The position numbers were made by a program, and so were the translations under genes. Below the pieces are notes generated by a model. The model did not search any database. It had not been told where the DNA came from and saw only the letters and a program-made list of their open reading frames with translations. From positions 440,041,213-440,105,212 of the forward strand of contig NC_081407.1 in assembly GCF_030272615.1 (NCBI RefSeq): a stretch of 64,000 bases of DNA. Direction: 5' to 3'. Positions 9,840 through 21,882 of the stretch are shown here, in pieces (the stretch's first letter is position 1; the number at the start of each line of letters is the position of its first letter). This DNA is from Cryptomeria japonica. Taxonomy: Eukaryota > Streptophyta > Pinopsida > Cupressales > Cupressaceae.

Positions 9840-11848
9840 GCCACTACCACCTGACTCTGTTCGTCTTTGTGGTTATGGGCAAGAAGATCCTCTAGATGGT
9901 TGTCCCCCCAAATCACCACTCCTCTGAGGAGGTCCCATGACTCCATTGTTGCTAGTATTCATCCTCACAGTAGTATGGTAGCTACTTGCCCTCTGACTCT
10001 TTGTGACTAAATCCTCATATAATCATCGCTAGCGTGTTGTCTCCTTCCCAACCCAAAATAGTGCTCTGACAGTATCGAATAAGAGAGTGTTAGATCCAAC
10101 CTGCTGAATGTGATCAAGAAGAACCTAAGTATCCTATTGTCTCCTAATAGCCATATCTCTCTCTATCATAAGTGTATACACCTATGCCCTAAGTTGATCT
10201 ATCTGTGCTCTAAGACTATCCAAGGTCTCCTGCTAACACATCCACCTGAGGAACATGATCCTATATCCCCTCATCTCCACCTCCCTCTCTACTTTCTATA
10301 ATCTCAACCCAAGTAGCCCTCAGGACCCATCATATAATGAGAGGAACATGATCCTCTGAATCCTCATCCTCTCCACCATGAGCTACAATAACCCTAGGAT
10401 CTAGCTGAATCTGACCAAAATTAATGCCTCTCCCACAACCCCCATCCAATCTAGTGCTCATGCCTCCTCCTGTAGAGGGTAATCCTCTCACCTTTCACTG
10501 ATCTCACACCTTCCTTGCTTATATCCCTCCCATGGGATGTGGTCTCCCAACCTTGCCAACCAGTCCAAAAGGTCCTCCACAAACTCTCAATCGACCTTCT
10601 CTCCATCCGGGTCTCCTACACCTCTACCTCCATCTCCTCCCTCATCTCCCTCACCTCTAGCCTCTTGAGAAGCTCTAAGCTCTCATCTCCATCTCCATCT
10701 CCTAATGATGGGATCATCTGAATCATCCTCCTCATATCTTGAGCTAGGAGGAGGGTTTGTTGGATCAGTAATCCACATAAAAGGGTGTGCAAGCATATAC
10801 TGAGTATAATCTGCAGCCACCCCAGCATCTAGAATGTATAATCTCAAATCATAAGCTACTGTAGGAGTAGCTAGAAACTTTGTGCGTGCTATCTCAAAAG
10901 ACAAAGAAGGTCCCCAATCTTGCCTATACTTGTACCGCCATGCATATATAGTTACACCAATAGGCATGTCCTGAATGATACCAAATTATCTCAAAATACG
11001 ACTCATCAACTATCACTCAACAATGTATGGAGTATGACCAATTAGATATCTACTCTGCAAAATATATGGTAATGTCTGTGCATCATCCATCCATGGCTCA
11101 CAATCGATATAAGGTCTCCAAATGATGCTGTCCATTGAATCCATAACCCAACACCAATAATCCATCTCACCCAGCTTATGCTGAGTAAGGATACTTGCAT
11201 ATAAATAGACATATGGTTGCCTCTCACCATGAACTCTATGATGGATAGGCTGATTAATAACAATGTGCTCCAGCACCTAATTTGTAAAAGTGTGCATCCT
11301 ATAGACAGACTAACATTGTCATTAAAAACAACCTGATAAAGATCATGATACAAATGAGCAAGCATGCAAATACTGCACGCATATCAAGTTTGATGATACA
11401 TCATGCTCTATAGAATCTCACCCCAACCAACAACAAAACCTCGAGATCTCCTATCCGAGCAGATATATTTGCCAGTCAAACCTACAAGAATCACTGGGAG
11501 AGTCTTGTAGTACATGACCATATCCTCCCATCAGATCTCTTCTCTGGAAATTCTCTCATCACCAAATACGCCTATACAAGCCTCTATCCCTCCAAGATCC
11601 TAAAAATCATACTGGAATAACTCACCAGTCATGGGGATGTGAAGAATCTTGTACACATCCTCGAGTGTAACACTAATCTCACCAGTGGGTAGGTGGAAAG
11701 TGTTATTCTCGCTATGCCATTTCTCTACTAAGGCAGTCAACAATCCCCTATTATGTGTAATATCATGCATGTATAACAAATGGTGTAATCTATAGGCATC
11801 TATATGTCTAATCTCAACCTGTGTAAGCTCTAGCACTAAATGGCGCAT
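9840..11848 (-). pseudogene. Plant mobile domain (PMD) protein, degenerate
   Basis: The minus strand from 11848 encodes VEKWHSENNTFHLPTGE followed by TLEDVYKILHIPMTGE, the characteristic start of the plant mobile domain (aminotransferase-like, as in MAIL1/MAIN-type proteins). Domain segments continue at 11365-11013 (YLYASILTQ, WRPYIDCEPW) and 10967-10683 (WRYKYRQDWGP, then HPFMWITDP). The last part, to about 9840, is low-quality and includes a coiled-coil-like stretch near 10110-10220. Stops and frame changes occur throughout, so it is dead. PMD genes occur as host genes and as cargo of MULE and Ty3/gypsy elements; no terminal repeats were found around this one. Confidence 0.75.
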
Positions 11849-12319
11849 GACTAGGAATTTCTCTTGACACTGGAGAACATCGAGTTTCTCCTATTTAACA
11901 AGAGAAGTTGATCTCTATCAATCATCTATCTATCAAATCAAAGAGATCTCTAATATATCAATCTACCAAACAAATGATCAATCACATCAACAATTGGTAA
12001 ATCTTTTCAACCAAGCAAATCAGGCTATCAAAATCAACCTAAAACTATCAATCATGGTTTTCTATTAATCAATTTCTTCAATCAAACTCTATTATTCTCT
12101 TCATCAGAAACTGAATCAATATCTTAGAGATAATATATCAATCTACCAAGCAAATCAATCAATCGTTTATCCTATCAATCAAAATTATCAAAAAAAAGTT
12201 CAATCAAGACATCAATTGAATACCTATCTATCACATTTGTGCATCAAAATGTCTAAATCAAATCATCTCACTAATTTTAACATGAACAAAATAAAACAAA
12301 TTCATCTAAAGCAAATGCA
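11849..12319. other. AT-rich spacer upstream of the PMD pseudogene
   Basis: Rich in ATCAATCA and TATCAATC words. It could include the old promoter of the PMD gene. Nothing specific is seen. Confidence 0.4.
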
Positions 12320-12610
12320 TTATTCTTCAAGACAAAAGCGCTATTCTATTGACCATAGGTGTTAAATCATACAAAAGTGCTAACCTTTTTAACATATGCG
12401 CTAACACACAAGTCAAAAGCATTAAATCATTCAAAAGCGCTAACATTTTTCACATATGCGAGAACACATGGATCAAAAGCGAGAAATATTGAAAAGCGCT
12501 AACATTCAAAACAAAAGTGGTAACCAAACATTCAAAAGCACTAAATTAACAAAAGGAAAAACCTTTTTAGCAAATGTGCAAACCTATGGAGCAAAAGTGC
12601 TAACACGCAA
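12320..12610. repeat. Degenerate short repeat, AAAAGCGCTAAC type
   Basis: About a dozen variants of CAAAAGCGCTAACATTTTT at irregular 20-35 bp spacing, some with AAAGTGCTAACC or GCGAGAACAC. Weak CpG retention makes it stand out from its surroundings. Confidence 0.6.
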
Positions 12611-12840
12611 AATAAAAAAATTGGAAAATTAAAAACAAACCATAAAACGTGCCGAAAAGAAAGGAAATTGGTAGGGAAAGTTGCAAACAAGCTTGGGATA
12701 ATGTACATATTGGATAACCATACTCAGGAGGTTGTTGATAATGTCGTATACACTCAAATCGATGGTTCTTGAATGGAATCACCATTTTGCCAGCTCAGCA
12801 AGACAATTCTTTTCACTCGACAAGTTGACAAGGATGCAAA

Positions 12841-14250
12841 TGAGGATAAAATTAACCTATTTAATTTTATAATTACCATTTGAAAGGGTAATTAATGCTT
12901 TAAGTGGGGCAATTTTATTTATTTTTCACAAATAAATTTAATTGAAGGACCTTTTCAATTATCGTGAGATTAATCGCTTATCCAAATTTTTTAACAATTT
13001 CACGACCAATCTCTCGAGGGGGCACACAATCAGGATTTTTATCTCCATTAGGCGTATTATCGAGACTTGATTTAATCTTTGAAACAATGTTGTCTCAACA
13101 TCATTTCAAGAAGGGGAAAGATGTATACACATAAAAATGGCTATGAGCAATTAAATAAATATTTTATATTTATTTAATAATTATTCTTCTATTAAATAGT
13201 TAATTTGAAAAGATTAATTTATTTAATTCATTTCATGTCGTTCTATTAATTAATTTAATTGAAATATTGTATTAATTAATTCTTTTTCTTTAATCAATCA
13301 ATTAAATATCTAATATTCAATGGTTATTATTCTATCCTATAGTCTCAAATATTAAATAATTTCTAAATTTTTTACATCCCTTTTCCAACTCATCTTCCAT
13401 CTCCATTTCATCTTTCCTTTGCCAACTAATCCATCATGTGGCTAAATTAATTCAATGAAATTAAAATAAATAAAACATTTATTAGCCACTTATCTCCAAC
13501 TTCCAAAATAAATGAAATATTGTGTACGTACACATATTTCCTAACCTTCTTCTATATTCTCTCCATCATCCCTATATCTTAGGACTTGAGTCCACTTGTC
13601 CTCTCATTCCTACATCTTCTCCAACTATCATATATTCTCGCAAGTCTTCCCCTCAGTCAAGGTGAGATAAGTGACACTTGTCTTCTCCTTCCCCCTTTCT
13701 CTCAACCTTCAGCTTCTTTTTCATAGCCATCCAATCTGCAAGATTTGATCATGATCGTTGATCTCTACCACCTAAGCTCATTCTCTCAAAAATATATAAA
13801 AAGAGGTCTCCTAAGCCATTTTGAAACTAATAGACTAATAGAAAAATACACTAATATCTAATCATATAGTCATTCTAGGAGTCTTCATTTTGCATCCGTG
13901 AGTTTGAGTTTGAAGTAAATAGTATTTTAGAGTTTTTAGTGTAAACCATTTTCATAGTATTTTAGCTTAATATCATTTGCATTTTCATAGTATTAGTTAA
14001 CTATCAGTCCATTCTTCATATGCCATCTTGAAAGCTACCAGTTCTTATTTGAGAGAAAATCATATGCAACCAGGAACCATGGAGTTAGGACACAATGAGA
14101 CTTAAATCATGAAGGTAATAATGTTTTCATTTTATATTCATTTCATGTAGTTTCATTGGTTGAGTTTGGATTTCCTATAGCATTTCCTTTGTATTTTGTG
14201 AAACTAATATGTTGCAGGTAGTATTATGAAGATGAAATTCAAGTCAACAT
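12841..14250 (+). repeat. LTR-like or promoter region of unknown element
   Basis: No gene. The segment is AT-rich up to about 13380, then has a plausible plus-strand core promoter at 13791 followed by a leader-like stretch. A GT...TTGCAG pair (about 14113 and 14219) resembles a short intron. Homology to the accessory gene begins at about 14251. No partner copy of this region occurs in the window, so LTR identity is inferred only from its position and composition. Confidence 0.35.
13791..13806 (+). promoter_or_regulatory. Candidate TATA box
   Basis: AATATATAAAAAGAGG, a good plant TATA match upstream of a stretch without strong coding signal. Functional status is unknown. Confidence 0.4.
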
Positions 14251-17142
14251 AGCTGGCACTAAATTCTACTAGTATTCCTTGCTCATGCACATGTTCTTAT
14301 ATGACAATGTCTATTACTTTGAAGGTACTACAAACCTCAATAGGACAATTGATCATAAGAAAATTCCAATGCACCTTTGGAGCACGAATATGTCTTGGGA
14401 CAAATAGGAGGCTAGTTTTTTTAGATTTGATAACAACTTTGCTTCTAGGTTGAGACAAATATTGACAGTGAACCCACCAAGGATCCCCAAGGAGCTGCAT
14501 GATTTTGTAAGGCCTAAAGAGAGGTTGCCACTTCTGAAGATTGAGCACAATTGCAGGGATTTCATCCCTTATCCAATTAGCACTGTTATTAGAATCTATG
14601 GTTTTTCTGGTCAGCCAGATGTATTACCTTTTAATGTTCCTTTGAGGATGGGTTTTGTTGAGGTAATGTGGCAAATAGGGTGCATCCATGATACAGAATT
14701 AAAGGGAAAAGGAAAAGGAACAATTTTCCCTGATTATACTATCATCCCATATTTTGTGATTTTGAAAAGAGGATATGAGCATTTTGAAAAATTCTTTGCA
14801 ACTTATCATTTAAGGGTTAGCACAACTAGACACAGTGACCCGAAGGGGTTTTACAACATTTTCAAGACAAGAAAAAAAGGTCTATTGCCTCATGAGCATA
14901 CATTTTCTAAGGATATAATTAGAAATGAGTTTGATTCCATGACTCAGGATTGGAGGATAGAGATATGGATAATTTTCAGGAAATTATGGGCTGTAATTCA
15001 GAAAATGGATCCAAGGTATGATCCAACAAATATTTTACTCCATTTTGTGTTAAATTCAATTTTTTTATGAACCATTTTGATGAATTGACTCCAACATTGA
15101 AGGAGAAGAAGGCCAAACTTGAATAGGTTCATGACTGACAGGTTGAAAGAAGAGATGTACATCATCAAACACCCATCACAATTGGGGAATCAATTTTGAT
15201 TCATCAAAAGAGGATGCAACAGTCAGGCTCACGACCTCCTCTACCTTAAAGAACAAATGGCTTGATAGAAAAGAGACTTGTTTATGAGTATTCTCAAAAG
15301 AGAGAAAGAGAAGAAATAAGTGATGAAGAAGAGAGCAACAACAACAGTGGAGGATTAGTGAGGAGAAAAGGTCAAAGGATAATGATGATAAAGCCTTCCC
15401 CAAAGGTGCAAATCAAGCCTTTTAAAGGAGTTAAAATTATTGATCTTGAAGATTCAGATAAAAGTCCTTTGCCTCCACCCATGCCCTTTTCACCTTTAAG
15501 GAAGGTTGAAGAACAAATGGAGGAAGATACGCTTGTAGCAACAACTATAGAGATGCAAATTGCTATTCCTCCTTTGCCACCTAATTTGGAGTTGGACCTC
15601 ACTCCTTTAGATATTCAAGGTAGAGCTTTCAAGGATGCAAGGAAGGAGGCATGTGATAAGTTTCTTGAGGATGATGCTTTTGTGAGAATCCTAAACTTTT
15701 TCTAATTATTGTGGAAGATGAAAATTGAAGAATACAAAAGGAGAAGTGTTGAGAAAAAGGCCAAAAGGCTAGATAGGTCTGATAAAGAAAATCAGGAAGA
15801 GGTCAAGAATGAAATTATGGAAGAGTTTAAGAAACTCATAGCAGATGAGGGCAGGATGATTGTAACTCAGGATGGAGTTCTAATTTTACTAGAATGGGAT
15901 ATAGTAGATGCAGTGGCCTCTGATGCTATTAGGAAATCAAAAGGCCAACAATTTAGTTTAGAGGAGGAAGCAAGGTTGGCATTGAAAGGATCAAATTTTG
16001 TAGATGATTATGCAACCTTGAGAATATGGGCATTAGATGAAGGACCTAGAAAAATTAACATTAGTGACTTAAATCCCAACTTAAGGGGAGGCCTTAATGT
16101 AAAGAGAGCATCTGACACATCAAGTGTGGAGGCTAAAAAGCTGAATGTTGATGTTGCTAAATTGGCACATAAAACTTCAAAAAGAGAAGCCTTGGAAAAG
16201 GCAGAGTTAATGAGAAACTTTGACAAGCTTTTCAATGATTACAATGCAGCTCAACAGAGGTGTGTAGAGTTGCAAATGAGAGTGCAACTCCTTGAGAAAG
16301 GACAGATAAAATTCCTCTTTTGTGCTTACAGGGACATCAACACCATCAACATCTAGGTCATCACCTATTATCCATGGAGAAGAAGCAGTTCAACCTAACA
16401 TCAATGTTGGTATCCCTAATATATCATTTGTCCCATATGATGATGATGAGCCTAAAGCCACTAGATCTATTGATCCAACTCAATCTCATCTCTTGGAAAA
16501 TATTGTTGAGTTAGAAAATAAGTTGAAGGAATCATAAGATCAGTCAGCTAGACAACAAAAGGAGATAGTTATCTCAGTACTAACTCATTTAAATGAAAAG
16601 GTTGATAGTAGACTTAATAACATTTATGCAATACTCTATTATTTAATGTTATTCAAAAATTTGATGATGATAAAGAAGTGGCAAACCCTTTGTTTAGAAA
16701 ATGGTTACAAAGGGGAATTGAGCTCAAAATAATGTCTATGGCTTCCAAGTATCATGCCGAGAGGCCACCAACACTCCAACCAACTTATTTGTTGGTAAAA
16801 TTAATGCACGAAACCCAAATTTTGGTAGAAAATATAGAAAGAAAGGTAAGGGAGCTGATGAGAAATTTTAGTGAGTTGAATGAAACTCTTTTTCTAGATA
16901 TTGAGGATGAAAATGGGGCAGTCAAGCCTCTACAATTTTGGAAAGAGGAGGCAGAGAGAGTCATCAATACCCAAGTAGAGTTAATTTGTGAAGGGATTAA
17001 CATGGATATGCTGGAGGATAGCATGGACAAAATAATTTCCATGGGGTCATTTTTTGAATCTTTTGAAAGAGAGGAAAATCAAGTAGTCATTAAATACACT
17101 CCATACAGAGCTAAAGCTAATGAAGTCATGAGTTATAAATAG
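14251..17142 (+). pseudogene. Tat-associated accessory protein, copy 1, broken
   Basis: Not a recognised family. The frame enters at 14251, has stops near 14270 and 14406, and is open at 14450-15070 (key stretch FVRPKERLPLLKIEHN, then GFSGQP and GFVEVMWQIG). A frameshift near 15060 leads to 15262-16310, interrupted once at about 15703. Its middle is acidic and proline-rich and its end is coiled-coil. A further shift near 16310 leads to 16322-16537, and another frame to 16678-17142. DNA and protein match 42766-43195 closely, and the N-terminal part present there (42011-42765) is missing here. In the second copy the gene lies downstream of TAT pol, so this copy is likely the 3' part of a related element. 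Confidence 0.7.
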
Positions 17143-18419
17143 ACATCTAATGAAGAGTACAATGGATGGAGTAGGATGTATCTGAATGATGAATAAAGGT
17201 TGTAAATAGTTTGATATAACTATTTTTTGTCTTCTAGTGGTGGATATATTTTTGAACCAAAGCAACAATGATGGCGGTAAAATACATCATGAGTTATAGA
17301 GACGAGACTGTAGATTTTGTTTTTAAATGAATAATATCAAGGATGGAATATTGTTGTAATAGACTTCAGGTATGTTTAATCATCCTGATGACAGGTGTCT
17401 CCTCTGGCCTAAGGCTTGTTAGCTCCCTTGTTTTCTATAAAAGGGAATTCAGGGCTATGAGACAGGGTTCCGATTTTCATCCCTTGAGTGTTCTGAAATG
17501 TTGGTTCCAGTAGCAAAGTCTAGGTGAAGCGAGAAAATTGTAAAGTCGTTTATAGAGAAAATAGAAAGAGTCATGTGTCTGGTTTTTTTGCAGGTCTTGA
17601 AGGATTTAAATGTAAATTTTGTTTTGACAGAGACAACTAATTTATTCAATAGAAATATAATTTGAATCCATTCTCTCTAGTGTATTATTCTACCATATTT
17701 TGAATGAATAGAATCAAGGATTTTCTCATTCATTGCACTGTTGTGGTGTATGTATTTTTTGTTCATGCTTTGGTCTAAGGGATCAATTAAATGCTTGAGT
17801 AGAATTGTAGAATGGTAGGGCTATTGTAGGGATTTAGATAAGTAGTTTGGGTTGGGATTGCAGAGGTGATACATTATAAGGAAATACTATCTTAGATCTA
17901 TATGTTGTTAATTAAAATTATGTCAGAATTCATTTTATGTCGTATGAATTCATGTACCCAATGGATTAAGGCACTGATTGTAGATTGCAACTGAATTTAG
18001 TGTCAATTTTCTGCTCAAAACTCACCAGCAATTTGCTAAAATTGGTTAATATCATAATACATTTTATTTTCATGTATGTTTCTTTGTGCACATAATTATC
18101 TCATGCTCCAAATAAGGTTGAGGATCACTAAAGAATTTTCCATTCTTGAGCATTCTCCTTGTTGTTGAGCCTATATATGAGATTATTTTCTTTGTTTTAT
18201 GCATAATTTGTGAATATGGTGCAGATACCATAAATTTACTAAGGGATCACCCTCCCGGGTTTTGTAGAGCCCAAAGTGTAGAAGGATTTGTAGATCCTTA
18301 TTGCAGTTAGTCCAAGTCTGAAGGATATTGATAATTGGAAGTGGCTTTCCATACATATTTTGAGGAATCAATTTGGTTTCTTCCTTGTAGCAGTGTAAAC
18401 CCATTTCTAGGCACCAACA
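17143..18419 (+). repeat. Probable TAT LTR
   Basis: Ends with GCACCAACA immediately before a primer-binding site and contains a promoter-like TATA at 17433, as an LTR should. The left edge is unresolved: 17177 (after a purine-rich GGATGGAGTAGGA) and about 17309 are both possible TG starts. The partner LTR would lie beyond the window because CHR truncates the 3' part of TAT. Confidence 0.55.
17433..17444 (+). promoter_or_regulatory. Candidate TATA box of TAT LTR
   Basis: TCTATAAAAGGG, about 980 bp before the LTR end, on the strand of TAT transcription. Confidence 0.5.
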
Positions 18420-18423
18420 AAAA

Positions 18424-18441
18424 TGGTGACTCTGTTGGGGA
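18424..18441 (+). other. TAT primer-binding site
   Basis: TGGTGACTCTGTTGGGGA starts five bases after the probable LTR end. It resembles the Arg-tRNA-type primer sites (TGGCGACTC...GGGGA) of Tat/Ogre elements. Confidence 0.65.
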
Positions 18442-18518
18442 TTAGTTGTATGTAATCTTTGGAAAAGAATTGAGCTCTAATTAATTTTTACATTGACCCA
18501 TCTGAGTGACCAACAAAA

Positions 18519-18536
18519 TGGTGACTCTACTAGGGA
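18519..18536 (+). other. Second primer-site-like sequence
   Basis: TGGTGACTCTACTAGGGA, preceded by ACCAACAAAA as at 18412. It is a diverged duplicate of the LTR-end/primer-site junction 95 bp upstream. Confidence 0.6.
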
Positions 18537-18850
18537 CTAATGCATAATTTTAGTCAATCTTGTTTTCCATTTAGGAAAATTACATTGAATTTTCATCGTG
18601 TTTCTATGATTCGATGGTTGAGCCCGTGGTTTTATGCTTCTAGTTCATGTTTTTCTATGAAAAGGGTGTTCTATGTTTTTAAGAGAAATACATTTCAGTT
18701 TGTGAGAAAGGTTCACAAATTTCTTTCATAGATTACCAAGTAGTGAATTATTTGGTATCCCAAAGCGATTTGGGTGGCGACTCTGAGGTCTATATACCAA
18801 TGCGTATATTTTTGAATAATTCTAACAATTTTTTGAAGGATTTTGTTACT

Positions 18851-20386
18851 ATGAGTAAAGTGAAGAACACCAGAGCATACATGAGGTTACATCCTGAAGA
18901 GAAGTTGGAGGATCTTCATGAAACTCCACAAAGAAATGGAACAAGAAGAAATGCAAAACCTAGCACTGCTCCCTCATCATGGAAACCTAAGAACAAGAAT
19001 GCAAGTAAGTCACATCTAAATCCTATTCTTGAAGTTTATACATCATCTTCTAAATTTTTTGAATCAGATAGTTTAGGATTGTTCAATTACTTGTTTGATA
19101 CACTTGTTCAAGAAGAGGTGCAACCACATAGAAAACAAGTAACTCAAGTTCAGTATGCAGAAAAGAAGAGAGTTTGGAGTATAAGTAGAAGTCACCAAAG
19201 TGAAAATGCTAGTGGTGTACTTCCTCCTCTGGGTCTCACAACATATTTTTCTCATGGTTATGAGTCAATTAAAGAACAAGGTAATGTGAACTTAATTGAT
19301 TTAGATGATACTTCTAGATCTAAGATAACTTTACCAGATCCACAAGAAGTTTTTGGAGATAGACACATTGAGAAGGGAACTCCAAGAACAAATGAATTTG
19401 AGAAATAAGAGAGAAAAAGAAAAGGAATCTGAAGTTATTAGAGTTGTAATAGAAAGAGATGGTCTAATACTACAATTGGAAACACTCAAAGTATTGTCTC
19501 AAGAAAATGTTAAGCCTACTATCGAGGTTCCTGTCCTAAGAGAAATCTTAGATAAAAAATCTGAAAACATTACAAAAGAAAAGGCTAATAGTAATGTAGA
19601 CGACCAAAGGTTAGTAGATTCTAGTCAGCCAAGTGCTTGGATTCCTAAATTAGATCTGGATAAAGGAAAACAAAAGGTATCTGGTATTAAGGAAGATGAT
19701 AAAAGATCTTCAACTATCCCAGATCTGAGTCAAAAATTATCCCAAGTTGACATTGAGCTAGAAAGAGCTAGGATAGAAAATGAAACTCTTGCAAAAGAGT
19801 TGAATAGAATTGAGATGGAATCATCAAATGCAAAGATGAAAAGGAAAATTGATTTCCTTAAGTTGTTGACATTAAATAATGCTTCATTCATTGTTGGTCC
19901 ATCTAAAACTCAGGTTATTTATGGTATAGTTTCTACAACCACACCAAATGTCAGTACAAATACCCCTACCCAGAATGTTCAGAATACTCAAAATATTGGA
20001 GTTGCAATTATTGGGCAGGGAAGTCAAGTGGCTACTCAAAGCATTAGTTAGCCCCAACTTTCTAAAAATTTAATACTACTACTAGGGTAAGCACTAGAAA
20101 AAATACTAGTGCTACAACAAATGATGTAGGACAAGCTATTGTTGGGTAGTTTCAAAGAAGACCTATTCATGTAGAAAGATATAGGCAGTTTCATTTCAAT
20201 AGGATCCCAGGATATCCTAATGCAATCCTAAATAACTTAAGTGATACATTCTATAAGTTTTTAGGGAATAATTCTATTATTGGTGAGGAACATCTAAGGG
20301 CATTCACTGATAAGTTAAATGACTATGAAGTGGAGCATGAGGATGTTGTCATGAAATTATTTGTGTAATCTCCGACAAAGGATGAT
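18851..20386 (+). pseudogene. TAT gag, N-terminal half
   Basis: The likely start is the ATG at 18851 (MSKVKNTRAYMRLHPEEK). A basic, low-complexity N-terminus is followed at 19353-19860 by heptad-rich sequence (QVDIELERARIENETL), a probable coiled coil. After a Thr/Gln-rich linker and stops near 20050, another frame gives VERYRQFHFNRIPGYPNA and the start of a retrotransposon Gag domain, cut by SIR-A at 20391. The frame resumes at 28192. Frameshifts near 19370 and 20050 and several stops show it is dead. Role when alive: capsid formation and RNA packaging. Confidence 0.75.
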
Positions 20387-20391
20387 AGGGA

Positions 20392-21540
20392 TGTTAGGAA
20401 CGGGGAAGGACAACCGAGAGGGGGGAGGGGTGTGAATCAGTTATCAATAAATTACAACCCAAAACCAATTATTCCAACTTAAAACTTAGTGCTGGTAAAA
20501 GAAACTTAATGCTGGTAAAATAGATTAATAGTTATAGTAGTGTCGGTATAACTTAACGCATGAAACAGAAAGAGAAACAACATCCACAACACATGACACA
20601 AAGATTTTGACATGGAAACCCTTTAAGGGGAAAAACCATGGTGGGAAACCTTACCCACAATCAAATGATACTATTGCAGATAGTAAGTGTATACAAATGG
20701 GGTCTACACATGCAAAAAGGCCAACCACTTAGAGCTCACTGCTCAATCACAAAATAGGAGTCACATTGACTACAATTGGATGGTTAAATCCAATAACAAT
20801 GTATTGCTTCAATGTAGCATCTGCAATGCTGGATTCAATACTAGTTTAAGCTCTGACTATGAGTGTCAAACACCTTCATAACATTTCCTTCAACCTTTAG
20901 ATAATATCTACGTGATTCGCACAAAGATCTGCTTATTTTTGCTCTTCACAATGATCTTCAATATACACACGCACTCATAATATGATCTTCAATAAGATCT
21001 TACAATCATTTATAAAAAACCTAAGACCTTATGATAAGGTCGGATCACTAAAGATATTACAATTAAATCAATTACAAAATAAGTCTTGATGCGATACAAT
21101 ATGTCGGCCTCAATACATTTACACATTATTCAATCAATAAACCATTTCCCAAATGTGTCGTGCTGATCTGGAACATGATATCTTGTACCAGTCCATAACC
21201 TAGACCTATCTATCGGTTAAGGTAATAACGTGAACTCGATTAGTCCAATAAGAAAAATACCAAATGTAAACATCCAATCCATGTCTTTGACATAACCAAA
21301 TGATCTCCAAATGATAACAAGTCATCATCACTGTCGGTGAAGCATATAACTTATTGGTGAAGCATATATCGATGACTGTGCATAAGCCAACAACCATGCC
21401 GAGACCACAATGTGTCAGTTCAACAATAAACCAATATAACCAGAGTGTCAAAACAATAATGTAGACCTCCAGAAGGATAAGTGTTGACATCAATGACAAA
21501 ACCAATGCAACACATGATGAAGTCATCCATAATACCAACA
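20392..21540 (-). repeat. SIR-A 3' LTR
   Basis: 1149 bp, TGTTAGGAACGGGG to AATACCAACA on the plus strand. Colinear with 27047-28186. The shared copia-LTR block is at 20610-20657 (GGAAACCC, then GGGGAAAAACCATGG). Confidence 0.9.
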
Positions 21541-21882
21541 ATATCCCCCTTTGGCATTGATGGCAACACTAGATGGAAGTATATAACATCTAAGTGCTAA
21601 AAACAAAATGCCAAAAACTAATAAACCAACAATCTCTCAAAATAGATCAATACCAGAAATCAAAACCAAAAAACATCTCTCCAAGTAGAATGTTCATCTC
21701 TCCCCAAAGTACAATGTTTTTCCATAGATATCTCTCCCCCTTTGACATCAAATACCAAAGTCGTTAAGAATCAAAACATAACATACAACTAACTACTCCC
21801 CCTGAGTAGTAGCTCTCCTTCATCAAGACTGCAAAAAGATTTTTCTGTTAGTCCCTGTCGGTTTGATGCCAATCTTCATCAT
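21541..21882 (-). other. SIR-A polypurine tract and 3' leader
   Basis: The minus strand reads CAAAGGGGGATAT against the LTR, and a second PPT-like copy lies at 21731-21757. Besides these motifs the segment has no gene. Confidence 0.8.

Noticed and set aside
14113-14219. Possible intron (GT...TTGCAG) before the accessory gene
   Set aside because: No coding frame on the upstream side that would be joined; the pattern is common by chance in AT-rich DNA.
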